NCBI RefSeq assembly: GCF_035046485.1
Contig: NC_085138.1
Span: 430,267,265-430,331,264 of the forward strand
Origin: Aedes albopictus
Lineage: Eukaryota; Arthropoda; Insecta; Diptera; Culicidae
Direction of reading: 5' to 3'
DNA length: 64,000 bases
Shown here: positions 33,801 through 44,514 of the stretch, piece after piece
Position numbering within the stretch: position 1 is the stretch's first letter
Layout: each line of letters begins with the position of its first letter
Notes under the pieces: model-generated
Databases searched by the model: none
What the model saw: only the letters and a program-made list of their open reading frames with translations
What the model was told of the DNA's origin: nothing
Position numbers and translations under genes: made by a program

Positions 33801-36020
33801 TCACCAAAAATTACCCCAGGTATTTCTTCAGGAATACTTTCGGTAATTTATTCAGGAATGGATCCAGGAATGGATCCAGGAATTCCTCCAGGAATTTCTT
33901 CGGAAATTCGTACAGCAATTCCTTCAGGAATTGTTCCGGGAATTCCTCCAGAAATCCTTCCAGGATTTCCCCCAAGAATTAATCCAGGAATTCAGTCCCC
34001 GAGGTTTCCTCTACACATTCCTCCAGGAATTATTTCATGGATTCCTCCAGAAATTCCTCCGATGATTTCTCCAGTAATTCTTCCAGAAATTCCTTCTGAA
34101 ATTGCTCCTGTAAGTCCTCCAGAAATTCCTCTGGAAATTGCTCCTGTAAGTCCTCCAGAAATTCCTCTGGAAATTTCTCCTGGAACTCCATTAGAAATTC
34201 CTCTCAGAATTCCTCTAGGAATTTCTCTAGGAATTTCTTTGGGAATTTCTCTATGAATATATTTATAAAATTTCACCATAGATTCCGTCCAGAATTCCTC
34301 TAGAGATTCTTCCAGGAATTCATTGAACGATTCCTCAAAGAATTGATTAAAGGATTCCTCCTGGAATTAATCAATGAATAGTTCCATGGAATTTCCCAAA
34401 GATTTCCTATAAAGATTTGTCCAGAAATTCCTCCTGAAATTCCACCTGAAACTTGTCTAGAAGTTCCTTCAGGAATCCCTCCTAAGGTTCCTCCAGAGTT
34501 TCAGAGATTTCTCCAGGGTTCTTTCCAAGAATATCTCCAGGGATTCTTTCAAGATTTTTTGTAGAAATTTCTCTAAGAAATTTAGCGGGAATTCCTTATG
34601 AGGTTTCTTCAGAAATACTCCAGGAATTCCTTCAGAAAGTCCTTCAGGAATTCATATAGGAATTCCTTCAGGAATTCCTCTGGGATTTCCTCAGAAATTA
34701 CTACCGCAGTATCTCCAGGGGCTCCTCAAGAAATTCCACCATGATTTACCGTAGGTATTTCTTCAGAAATTCCTACAGGAATTTCTTCAGAAATTGATCC
34801 AGGAATCCCTCCAGGAATTTCTTCGGAAATTCCTACAGCATTCCTCCAGGAATTTCTGCAGGAAATCCTTTAGAGATTGCTTCCGATATTCTTTCAGGAG
34901 ATTCTTCAGGAAATTCTATAGGAATTTTTCCAAGGGATTCCTCCGGAAATTCTTTCAGGTTTCCTCTAGGAATAAATCCATGAATTTCAACTCCAGGGAT
35001 TTCTCTAGAAATCCGTCCAGGAGTTATTTCACGGGTTCTTCTAGAAATTCCACCAGGAATTCCTTCAAGAATATACCAGAAATTCCTGCAGGGATTCTTC
35101 TAAGGATTCTTCCGTGAGATTCCTCCAAGAATTCCTCCTGGAATTCCTCCAGAAATTCCTCTGGGAATTCTTCTAGAAGTTTATCTTGGAATTTCATCAG
35201 AAATTTCTCTAATGCTCCAGGCATTACTCCAGGAACTTCTCCAGGGATGCCTCCTTCAGAAATGTATCCATTAACTTTGGAGCCAATGGCTGAAAATCTC
35301 TTTAAAAAAGACAAATCAATCAATCAATCCATTAACTTTTCCAGGGAATCCGCCAGGAATTTGTCCAAAAAATTTTCTAGGATTTCCTCCAGAAATCCAT
35401 TTTGGAGTTGCTGAGAAAATTTGCTTATGACTTCACAAAAAAAAAAATGTGCCTATGATGCTTCGTTCTATGATTTTTCAAAGTAGGTGGTGTCTGTGGA
35501 AAATGTTTGATTTTCACTGGAATTTTCCGGAAAATTAGGCAACCCTGATTTTTTTCAATTTAGTTTTTCAAATATACATATATGATCCCTACCTTATTTC
35601 ATTAACCTTCAGAAACTTCATACCAATTAATACGATAATAAAAAAAATCCCCTAATGCTCCAGGCATCAGTCCAGGAACTTTTCCAGAGATTCCGCATGG
35701 AATTTTTCCAGAAGGTTCTCCCGGATATCCTCCAGAAATACATCTAGGAACTCCTCCTGTGATTTCTTGAAGAATTCTTCTAAGGATTCCTCCAGGAATG
35801 CATCCAGACATTTTTTAAATTATTCAGCGGTTAGTTGACAAATTTCAGTATTCCGTTCATAATGTTTTTCAGGGAATCACCTCAGTGCTTTTTCAGGATT
35901 ACTTGTAGATTTTTTGAATAATTTGAAGGATTTCTAGAGGAATTCCTCCAGCGATTTGTATTGAAATTCTTTTAGATAATTTTAGAGGGGCATAGAAGCC
36001 AAAAAAATCTCCAAGAAGTC
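30840..36020. repeat. 12-bp-period array, copy B
   Basis: Degenerate GGAATTCCTCCA-type units in constant orientation run from about 30840 to 36020. Breaks are the SINE at 31229-31394 and a unique AT-rich stretch at about 35425-35655. Some subarrays are locally more regular (for example 33855-34250, with near-identical 36-bp blocks around 34100-34180), which indicates recent local expansion. Apparent proteins of GIPP, EIPL or NSSR type from this region are not credible genes. Confidence 0.9.
31229..31394 (-). mobile_element. tRNA-derived SINE (second family), minus strand
   Basis: A 13-bp duplication TAGGGATCCTAGT lies at 31216-31228 and 31395-31407. On the minus strand the element starts GTGGAGCGGACCTGGTGGGA, contains a B-box-like GGGATCGAATCCC, a CTTCCTTCGGAAGGG hairpin, the AACTAGCCTAGGGCTAAAAA segment, and ends in an A-run. 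It is the same family as 37725-37906. Part of the tRNA-like head appears shortened between the A and B boxes. Confidence 0.85.
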
Positions 36021-36573
36021 ATCCAGGAATTCTTTCACAATTATCTCATGAATACCAAGTCTTTTACAAGTCCAATCATGAATACCTTCAAACTTACGAT
36101 TACATCTTGCAGCACCAGCTTTTAAATATATTAAAACTTCCTCAATGACCATTTGAATTTGTGCGTTGTTTGATAGACGCAAAAATACCCCTGGCCCACG
36201 AAATAAAAGTAATTAATAGTGTTTGACTAGAAATCACCTCCAGCATGGTTTTAATGAATACACTCGCGTTTACGCTTCAGCTACGTACATCTATTCTCAC
36301 TAGGAATTCATAAACTTTTGCTGGAATTCCATTGCAAATTCAACCAGAGTTTTATTCCCACATGATACTTGATTTCCATAAAGAAGCACTTAACCATATT
36401 TTGCAGTAATGCTGCTAGAAAATTCAAAGATTCTTAAAGATACCCATCCAGGAATTCCTGGAAATTATCATTTAGATTTAATTTCTCAGCGATTTAAAAA
36501 AGAAGATGTACAAAGTATTGCTTGTCTCCAATAACTGTCAATTTATGTACATATTATGCCAAATAAATTTCTA

Positions 36574-36764
36574 TTACTGTACGTGCAGTTGGAATCCGGA
36601 ATTTTCGACTAGCGAAGTTGGGTTTTTCTCCAACTTCGGAAGTGGTGTGCTGTATAGCTGTTTGCTATACAGCGCACCACTTCCGAAGTTAGGTCCGACG
36701 CACGGATTTGGAGAAAAATCCAACTTCGCTAGTCGAAAACACCGATTTTCAACTAAATTGAGAA
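36574..36764. repeat. Nested-hairpin insertion in copy B
   Basis: TTTTCGACTAGCGAAGTTGG (from 36602) pairs with its complement ending at about 36741. Inside, ACTTCGGAAGTGGTG pairs with CACCACTTCCGAAGT around a small loop near 36660. Copy A lacks this segment between CTATTA and TATAGATCTATG, so it is an insertion into copy B. Class unknown. Confidence 0.6.
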
Positions 36765-36897
36765 TATAGATCTATGTTTGTCACCACGACAGTGGTTTTC
36801 AGATTTTTTTCTAATTTCCATATATAAAGTCATGAAAAATTTCTGGGGGGGGCCTGGCCCCCCTGGCCACCCCTCTAGTTACGCCAATGCGGAAGCT

Positions 36898-37250
36898 ATA
36901 CCTACGGTGGCAGCCCCACAACGGTGGATGGGGGGCCTTAGGCCAACAACCTACTGTTTCCGAAACCCAACAAACCGTTACTGAAACCGAAAATGAAAGT
37001 TTACGATGCAACGTACCTAGAAGCCATTGTAATGCCAGAAGACAGTGGAAAGAACTGCATGCGAACGACAACAGAAGTTGAACAGAAATTTAAACTAACA
37101 AAGGGCCATTGTTGAACAACACAATCAACTCAATCGCTCTGTTTGCGGAATTACATGTTAGATTTTCCAAAACTTATAAAGTTGAGCACTGTATATCCAC
37201 TCGCGATGTGTACAATCGCCCATGCACTGATATGCTTTGCTATGCGTATA
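36898..37250. other. Flank of copy B; possible split exon, otherwise unassigned
   Basis: The plus strand has a short open frame (about 36887-37081) and the minus strand another, but neither has recognised motifs. The minus frame beginning after the TAG at about 36945 rejoins the frame at 30616-30518 across the hAT-like element. The remainder up to the foldback target duplication has nothing identifiable. Confidence 0.3.
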
Positions 37251-37258
37251 CTATACAT

Positions 37259-38246
37259 TAGTATGGGACACGCTTGTATGGGAAAAATGAATCCTCGCTC
37301 CAGTCGACTTTTTAGATCCCATTTAGGTCCCATATGAACTGTACAAAATTTCAGCGCAATCGGTGAAACTATAATTTAGCGCAAGCGGTTCAAAGTTTTC
37401 ATAGGATTTACTATGGGAAAAGTTACACTTTCAGATAAAAAATCCTAGAGGTCACCCTTTGTCTCCTTAATTCAAATCGATTAATGCATCTTGTAGAAAA
37501 AATATTTATGAAACTTTCCTTCGAAGACCGCAAAACGATTGGATGCTTGTGGAAAAAGTTATTGATTTATTACCGATTAGTGATCCAACGAACGGCTTTT
37601 TGTTTTGTTTTATCAGCAGCACTGCTGCTGTCGTTGTTGCATGGGGTGGCGGGAGGCACCACCACCCCCAGAAACAGCAGCAGCCAAGGCAGCAGCTGCA
37701 GTGCTGCTGATAAAACAAAACAAAGTGGAGCGGACCTGGTGTGACGGTTAGAACACTTGACCATCACGCCGAGGACCTGGGATCGAATCCCACTCCCGAC
37801 AGAACTCGCAAAATGTGAGTTCTTCCTTCGGAAGGGAAGTAAAGCGTGGGTCCCGAGATGAACTAGCCTAGGGCTAAAAATCTCGTTAATACAGATAAAA
37901 AAAAAAAAAACAAAACAAAAAGCCGTTCGTTGGATCACTAATCGGTAATAAATCAATAACTTTTTCTACAAGCATCCAATCGTTTTGCGGTCTTCGAAGG
38001 AAAGTTTCATAAATGATATTTCTACAAGAAGCATTGATCGATTTGAATTAAGGAGACAAGGGACAACCTCTAGGATTTTTTATCTGAATGTGTAACTTTT
38101 CCCATAGTAAATCCTATGAAAACTTTGAACCGCTTGCGCTAAATTATAGTTTCACCGATTGCGCTGAAATTTTGTACAGTTCATATGGGACCTAAATGGG
38201 ATCTAAAAAGTCGACTGGAGCGAGGATTCATTTTTGTCCCATACTA
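37259..38246. mobile_element. Long foldback element, copy 2 (complete), hAT-like target duplication
   Basis: An 8-bp duplication CTATACAT is at 37251-37258 and 38247-38254. The ends are TAGTATGGGACA and TGTCCCATACTA. Arms of roughly 400 bp are near-perfect reverse complements (shared CGCTCCAGTCGACTTTTTAG, AAGCGGTTCAAAG, GAAGACCGCAAAACGATTGG). The central tip holds GCAGCACTGCTGC-type complementary words. A SINE is inserted in the right arm near the tip. No coding sequence. The duplication length suggests hAT-mediated movement. Confidence 0.85.
37725..37906 (+). mobile_element. tRNA-derived SINE (second family) inside foldback copy 2
   Basis: Starts GTGGAGCGGACCTGGTGTGA with an A-box-like GGTGTGACGGTTAGAACAC, a B-box-like GGGATCGAATCCC, and the AACTAGCCTAGGGCTAAAAA segment, then a poly-A. 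It is flanked by AAAACAAAACAAA (37712-37724 and 37907-37919), which is its target duplication. The uninterrupted foldback copy 1 has one AAAACAAAACAAA block at the equivalent place. Confidence 0.87.
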
Positions 38247-38321
38247 CTATACATTGTATACATACAGGCTATAATAACTTTTTAACGAGTTTTCGCATCA
38301 ATAAGGTAGTGCCATTCCGGG

Positions 38322-38620
38322 GTCTGTGACATAGTTGGCAGCATGTTCGCTTCATAAACGGACGGTCATGGGTTCGATTCCCAGCACCGACAAACGACGA
38401 GAGGTACTCCCAAGTAAATTTTTTTAGTCATATAGAATGGAAGAGGTTCTTAGAACCATCATAAAACCAGAATGAACGATGAAAGGTTTTATGACGGTTC
38501 TTAAAACGTCTACAAGATTGATTAGTCATCAAAATTTTACTTGAACTGACACTATGTGATATTTTGTACGAATTGACACTGCGGTAGACCCCATCCCTGC
38601 TTTTTTAATGTTACGTTATT
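38322..38620 (+). mobile_element. SINE-like unit with a tRNA-Met-like head
   Basis: About 38326-38396 folds like a tRNA: acceptor-like GTCTGTG pairs with CACCGAC with one mismatch, the anticodon loop region reads TTCATAA (CAT), and the T arm TGGGTTCGATTCCCA is perfect. The following 220 bp are unlike a gene and contain GGTTCTTAGAACC-type palindromic words. A free-standing tRNA gene is less likely because the D arm is poor and there is no T-run terminator directly after it. End point uncertain. Confidence 0.55.
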
Positions 38621-38690
38621 TTTTACCGGTTTGTGGGTTCTGACTTTCGGAATCAATGAACGATTTATGCCGTACATGGAAAAATATAAT

Positions 38691-38696
38691 TTATTT
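38691..38696 (-). terminator. Candidate poly(A) signal for the comm-like gene
   Basis: TTTATT on the plus strand gives AATAAA on the minus strand about 305 bp downstream of the stop codon at 38999-39001. Distance and orientation fit a 3' UTR of roughly 0.3 kb. Other AT-rich candidates exist nearby. Confidence 0.4.
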
Positions 38697-38998
38697 TCTT
38701 CTCAGTCTTGATCTATAATACATGGGTATCAAATACACACGCACACTTCATCTAAAGGAATCGGTCAAATTTTAAATTCATTTTCTTCAGGGCACACCAA
38801 TCAATAATTCCTTCCAGGTAGATACAATATACATCTGAGCTCCCGTCCTCTTTTCTCTAATCACAAAATATATACAGTAAAATACACGCGCACACAGTCT
38901 TCCAGTCTCTGAACTTAAGCACGAACCTAAACCATAAATACCACAGTTAATCTTCAACTTGCTGTCCACGAGGCCAGACTCCGTCCGTTTCATCTTCC

Positions 38999-39534
38999 TC
39001 ATCGATAGGACGCCCATGATTGGTTTTTCTCGTTCTCGTTCTCCACCATGCAAATTTGAACTCGGAACAAACCGCCGCTGCTGTCACCGCCGCCGTCAGT
39101 GCCTTTGTCAGTGTGCTCATCCAGCGGCGATCCTCCATCGGAAATAGCTTCTTCTGCTTTGGCGTGCCCGTCGGTCACAGCGGGATCCGCAGCGGACGTC
39201 GTCCCTCGCCCAACGAAGTTGTAATGGATTTCCTCGAAAACGGTGACATTGAGCCAATTTTCCGGTCTCGATTCGAAGAATTTCACCACCGACTGAGGAT
39301 GGACACTACTGACAGCGCTGTTGTGGTTGCTGCAGGCTGACCTCGGCTTTTGGACGGCCGTTGCTGGATGGTAGCCAGAACGTGATTGCTGCTGCTGGCG
39401 GACGATGTGGCGCACTGCGTCCTCGTAGCTGGGCAAACCGGATGCAATTGTGTAGGAGGGTAGGGTTTCAATGTCGTACGGGGGTGGCGCCTCGATGTCC
39501 ACGCTCGTAAGGGTTTGGCAGGTGGCCGACGAAA
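38999..39534 (-). CDS. Commissureless-like protein, last coding exon (partial gene)
   Basis: A consensus acceptor (pyrimidine-rich, TTATTGCAG) ends at 39535. From 39534 the exon (phase: two bases finish a split codon) encodes 177 residues to a TGA at 39001-38999. The N-terminal part carries a PPxY motif (EAPPPYD) and two LPSY motifs (ETLPSYT, GLPSYEDAV) within 30 residues. PY and LPSY motifs followed by an EDA/DEA helix are characteristic of the cytoplasmic tail of insect Commissureless proteins, which bind Nedd4-type ligases and divert the Robo axon-guidance receptor to endosomes. The rest is low complexity, Ser/Gly/Asp-rich. The transmembrane segment and N-terminus must lie in upstream exons at higher coordinates, and I did not find them. 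Another PY-motif membrane adaptor is the main alternative. Confidence 0.55.
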
Positions 39535-39535
39535 C

Positions 39536-40185
39536 TGCAATAAATGGGAAACAGAATAATGGAATTTAGTATGTTTAAGAGGAAACTTTGTGCAATACAT
39601 GCTATGCGCTGAAATATGAGTATTGTGGGTGTGCCAAATGATATGTATTTGGCGCAAGCTTGTTCTCTATTCATTGGATAATGGTAGGATTGAATCAATG
39701 TTCATAATTTAACGAACGTTTGGCAGCCGATATGGTAATGTGTAGTTTGAAACATAAGAAATTCAATGTAAATGCATTTAATATTTCAACTCAACAAAAC
39801 CTGATGAAATTTTGTCACAAGTTATAAAAATCACTTTAAAGGAATGATAAACCACTAGAGTGCAGGTGGACTCAAGCGATTGCTAACCAGACCTTGTGTT
39901 TCTCCGAGGCATTCAGCTGCCCTTCTTTGGTCTCAAACTGGATGAATAAGGGTAGGGATATGAAGATGTTGTTAATTAGTTTAAATTATCGCCCATATGG
40001 TTTCGCATTATGCGATTTACACAGTGTATTCTGTGTATCCTCGCCTTGAGCGTTTTCCAATCAATCTGGTTTTATTGCTGCTTTTCTTTGTTGTAAAGAG
40101 TTCAATCTTGCCTAATTTGGGTAGTGACTACGGTTAGGATAGCTCAGATCAATATGCGGCATAAAAGAACAGCAACGACCAATCT
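39536..40185. other. Probable intron sequence, no feature seen
   Basis: This lies directly upstream (minus sense) of the comm-like exon. No open frame with character, no SINE or terminal repeats. It ends where the second LINE relic begins. Confidence 0.35.
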
Positions 40186-43142
40186 TTATGCAAAATGGTA
40201 CAGCTCAAGTGGCCTTGATTCACTTTTGTAAGGGGAATTTCTATCTAGGAAACCATGAGAATCCAGTGTTTGCTGCTTTTGGTAAAAATGAAATGGCAAA
40301 CTCGCGTGTCATGCCTCGAGCCTGTGTGCTTGTCAACATCGCAATTGTTGCTACACTCATCTCTGAACCAACCACCAGAGATGTATGTGCTATCACAATT
40401 GATGTATCTGTTGGAAACCTCAGCAGGAAATACGATCGGTTTATTCAATGCATGATGAACCATCCCCTACGGATGATTTCAAACAAGTCATCGCATACTG
40501 TACTTCAGAAGACCTTCCGCTAATTGTTGGCAGTGATGCTAATGCTCACCATATCATCTGAGGCAGCTCAGACATTAACTTGAGAGGCTCCAGTTTGATG
40601 GAGTACTTAAGTAGTACAGATCTTGCATTACTTAACATAGGCAACCGCTCAACCTTCATGGTATCTGCTAGAGAGGAAGTGTTAGATATAACGCTTCTGC
40701 TCTAGCAGAATTAGTCACGAGCTGACCAATTGGCATGTGTCAGATGGAGAATCTTTATCTGACCATCGCTACATCTTTTTTGAACATTTAAATGTTACTT
40801 CGCAAACATTGCGTTTCAGGAATCCCCGGCCATATTTTATGGATACTCACCATCCATTGACACTCCAAGTGATTTAGATGATGCCGTTCATCATGGAAGC
40901 TTTTGAAGAAGCATGCCCTCTACGGTCTGTGAAGATCACAAGAGGAACCCCTTGGTGGAACTCTGATCTGGCGAAACTCAGGTAACAATGTAGAAAGAGT
41001 TGGAACAGACGACGTTCGGCTGGTTCGGAGGCTTTCAGGTCGGCTCGCAAGGCCTACAGGAAAGCTCTCCGGTCTGCTGAACGATCCGGCTGGAAAAACC
41101 TTTGTACAAATGTTTCCAGCTTGAGTGAAGTCAGTCGGTTAAATAAAATCCTTGCGAAATCTAAGGATTTCCGAGTGAACGAACTTCGTTCGCCAAATGG
41201 CGATCTGACTTCCTCTGATGAGGAAGTTCTGGAATGCTTATTCAGCACACACTTCCCTGGATGTGTGGATATCACATCTTCGGATGAACCTGATGTCTTT
41301 TCTTGTAGTTACGATTCCCTGGCTTCGGCTCGGATTATCGTTACTATAGAATCGATTGAGTGGGCATTTAATAGCTTTGTTCCTTTCAAATCTCCTGGGG
41401 CAGATGGGATTTATCCTATTTTGCTTCAGAAGGGATTTGATCATTTCAAATATGTTTTGAAAAACATACTTGTTTGCAGTTTTGCTACAGGGTATATTCC
41501 CAAATCCTGGTGGGATATTACTGTGAAGTTTATTCCGAAAGTGGGTCGTGCGTCGTATGCAGAAGCAAAGAGTTTCAGACCTATCAGTTTGACCTCTTTT
41601 CTTCTGAAATGCTTAGAACGCATTGTGGATCATCGCGAACGTGCCTCTTCATATGAACCAACATGCCTACCAACCTGGTAAGTCCACTGTGACGCTTTTA
41701 CACAAGGTTGTTTACGATATCGAGAGAGCATTCGCTCAAAAGCAATCTTGTTTGGGTGTTTTCTTAGATATCGAGGGTGCCTTTGACAATGTGCCTTTCG
41801 ATGCCATATTGGAAGCCGCACGAAGTCATGGTATATCTCCAATGATTTCCAATTGGATTCATCAAATGCTCAAAAACCGACATCTCTCTAGCATTGCGTA
41901 CAGCAGGGATTAGGAAATTGAGTGTGGATGCCCCCAAGGGGGAGTCTTGTCACCGCTTTTGTAGAATCTCGTAGCAGTACGCTATTGAGGCAACTCAATA
42001 ATAGCGGGTTTCCTACTTATGGTTTCGCCGACGACTACCTAGCATTGTTAGTTGGTATGTGTATCACCACCCTTTTCGACCTGATGCAAAGCGCCCTTCA
42101 GGTAGTTGAGGGTTGGTGTCGCCTATATGGCCTATCGGTTAATCCGAGTAAAACATCTATTGTTCTTTTTACGGAAAGGCGAAACCGTAATGGCGTTCGA
42201 CCTTTGCGTCTCTTTGATTCTGAAATCGATGTGACTGAACAGGTAAAGTACGTTGGAGTCATTCTTGATTCTAAGCTTTCCTGGACACCTCACATTGAGT
42301 TCAGAATCAAGAAAGCTTGTATGGCCTTCGGGCAATGCCGGCGAACCTTTGGTACAACTTGGGGTCTAAAACCCAAGTATATCAAATGGATCAACAACAG
42401 TTGTGTATTGTTCGGCCAATATTGGCCTATGGATGTCTTGTGTGGTGGCAAAAGGGCGAAATGAGAACGATCCAGTCAAAGTTAGGCCATCTGCAAAGGA
42501 TGTGCTTAATGGCGATGTCTGGAGCGTTCTCTTCAACTCCCACAGCAGCGCTCGAAGTTCTCTTTGACGTTGCTCCACTACACATTCATCTCAAACAAGA
42601 AGCACTTTCTTGCACTTATCGTCTACGGGTACTCGGTCTACTAGAGGATACTCCTGTGAACCGCACATCAACACACACCTCGTTGTTTCCACTTTTGGTG
42701 AATTGGGACAAAATTGTCCTTGCTCCAAGTGATCTTACAAATGCTTGTATTTTCCATATAGGACATTTTCCACGAAATTCCCTTCCCGGGAAGAATGGAC
42801 ATCTGGATATCTGGAAAGAAGTATTTCAGACGGTATCGTATGTTAAACTGATGGCTCGCTCCTCGAAAGTCGAGCAGGTGCTGGTGTTTATTCTCGTGAG
42901 CTGAGGCTGTATCAGTCTTACTCACTTGGTAGACACTGCACCGTTTTTCAGGCCGAAATATTTGCTCTTATATGAGGAGTGTAATCAGCACTTCAGCAGC
43001 ACGTAATGGGCAAAGTAATATACTTCTGTTCAGATAGCCAGACTGCTATTGAAGTATTGAAGGTCGAAGATAGTTATCGCTTGTCGAACTCTAATCGAGG
43101 AGCTGAATTCAGCAAACGTTGTTCACCTTGTATGGGTACCTA

Positions 43143-44298
43143 CACTGAACGAAATCCCCCGCCGTATAAAGAATGATTCTTCATTCGGTACGGTTCAAAT
43201 CTGCAGAATCTGAATTTTGAATGATTTCAGTGCAGAATGATTTTACTGCGTGTTATCGAATATAAATCATCCTGTCATAATATTAAAATTAACACAGACA
43301 ATGAATGATTTCTTGCTTGGGGTTTGTTGTGACTGATTATCATCACAAAAACATCTGAAAGCATTTCCATCTATGTCCTATATCGAAAATCATTCAACTT
43401 TAGACCAACAGCTGTCTTTCTTAAAAAAAAAAAACAGTATGGCGATGTTGGAGTTTGTCAAAAGTATTTTGTTTCCGGAGAGATCCGTTGGTGGAGGAAA
43501 TTCAACAAATTGTAGCCCACACGTCAAGAAAGGTAAGAATCGACTATTTTGCCCAAGTAACCACAGTGCTGAAGCCTTATTGCATGCAGATATTCGGTGT
43601 ATTTAGTGCAATCATTACTTTACATGCAAACTTAAAGTTGATTTAAAGTGGAAGTGGGCAATTATAGACTCAAATTAGGATTATACTGGTATAATCTTGA
43701 AGCAGTCGCATAATTGCCCATTTCCACTTTAAATCAACTTTAAGTTTGCATGTAAAGTAATGATTGCTCTAAGTACACCGTATATCTGCATGCAATAAGG
43801 CTTCAGCACCGTGGTTACTTGGGTAGGCCTATCAAATCATTTTCCAGATATGATTGGGCGAGTAATTAATATTTATTTACAGGAGGTATGCGTCCAAAAT
43901 GACATCCAGCGATATGGCCAGATCCACCGAGGGATCCACGCACGTATATTCTCGCGTTTATTAATGTATTTAATAGTATAATATAGTAAATGAATGAAGT
44001 GAAGAAGTCTATTTGAAATTGGTGTTTTCAGTTTACTTTTCAATAGTTAAATATTTGTACTATATAAAAACAGAACCCATACCAAAATGAGCCGGAAAAG
44101 GAATGAATATCATTCATATATTGGCTTCATAAGTATCAATGATAATCACCCTTTTTCAGGATGGTAAACATTCAAATTGTTTTTACTTTGATAGAAGCTG
44201 AATCGAATGAAAAATCATCCAAGTCTTGGCTGATAATAGGCATGGGGCTCGGATGAGGCAAAAATCATTCAATACATGGCGGGAGTTTTCGTTCAGTG
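43143..44298. mobile_element. TA-flanked element with CACTGAACGAAA ends
   Basis: TA lies at 43141-43142 and 44299-44300. The ends read CACTGAACGAAATCCCCCGCC and, complemented, CACTGAACGAAAACTCCCGCC. Removing it with one TA rejoins the LINE RNase H reading (VWVP then SHSSIAGNE) in frame, which supports exact ends. AATGATTT-type words are scattered as internal repeats. It contains a hairpin and a possible two-exon miniature frame described under findings. No transposase. Confidence 0.85.
43552..43823. repeat. 272-bp near-perfect hairpin with CCCAAGTAACCAC ends
   Basis: The left arm (43552-43670) and right arm (43705-43823) are reverse complements at about 95% by eye, both containing GTGCTGAAGCCTTATTGCAT and TTTACATGCAAACTTAAAG. 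The ends CCCAAGTAACCAC resemble the ends of the 5.4-kb element at 22973-28403, which suggests a related MITE family. A clear target duplication was not found. Confidence 0.75.
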
Positions 44299-44514
44299 TA
44301 GCCATTCTTCCATCGCTGGAAATGAAATGGCTGATGAGTTAGCTCGCACTGGAGCATCACTTGAATTTATTGGTCCTGCCTGAGCCAAGTATTCCGGTAT
44401 CGAAGTGTTGGATAAATCTTCAAAATTACACCTTGGCTGCCACTCAACACAAATAATACTGGAATAGTTTGGAGTCATGTCGTTAAACTGTACTGCACCA
44501 TCTCCAAGGGTGGG

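Larger units (their letters stand above)
30625..36889. mobile_element. hAT-like array-bearing element, copy B (complete ends)
   Basis: An 8-bp duplication CGGAAGCT lies at 30617-30624 and 36890-36897. The ends are CATTGGCGTAACTAG and CTAGTTACGCCAATG, a 15-bp perfect inverted repeat. Inside each end is a G- or C-rich block (GGAGGGGGCCCAGGGGGG; GGGGGGGGCCTGGCCCCCC). An 8-bp duplication and CA...TG ends indicate hAT superfamily. The interior (about 5.2 kb) is the 12-bp array with a SINE and a hairpin inserted. There is no transposase. Copy A lies directly to the left, so two large copies of the same family are neighbours. Confidence 0.85.

Noticed and set aside
22054..36020. Many long open frames of GIPPGI, EFLQEF, NSSRNS type
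   Set aside because: They arise from the 12-bp repeat, occur on both strands and in several frames, and lack a start or stop logic; no gene is supported.
39020..39340. Plus-strand 106-codon frame over the comm-like exon
   Set aside because: Antisense to the frame with PPxY/LPSY motifs and a splice acceptor; no motifs of its own.
40245..40523. Separate small genes on both strands
   Set aside because: The plus-strand frame is a degraded LINE endonuclease start and the minus frame is its shadow.
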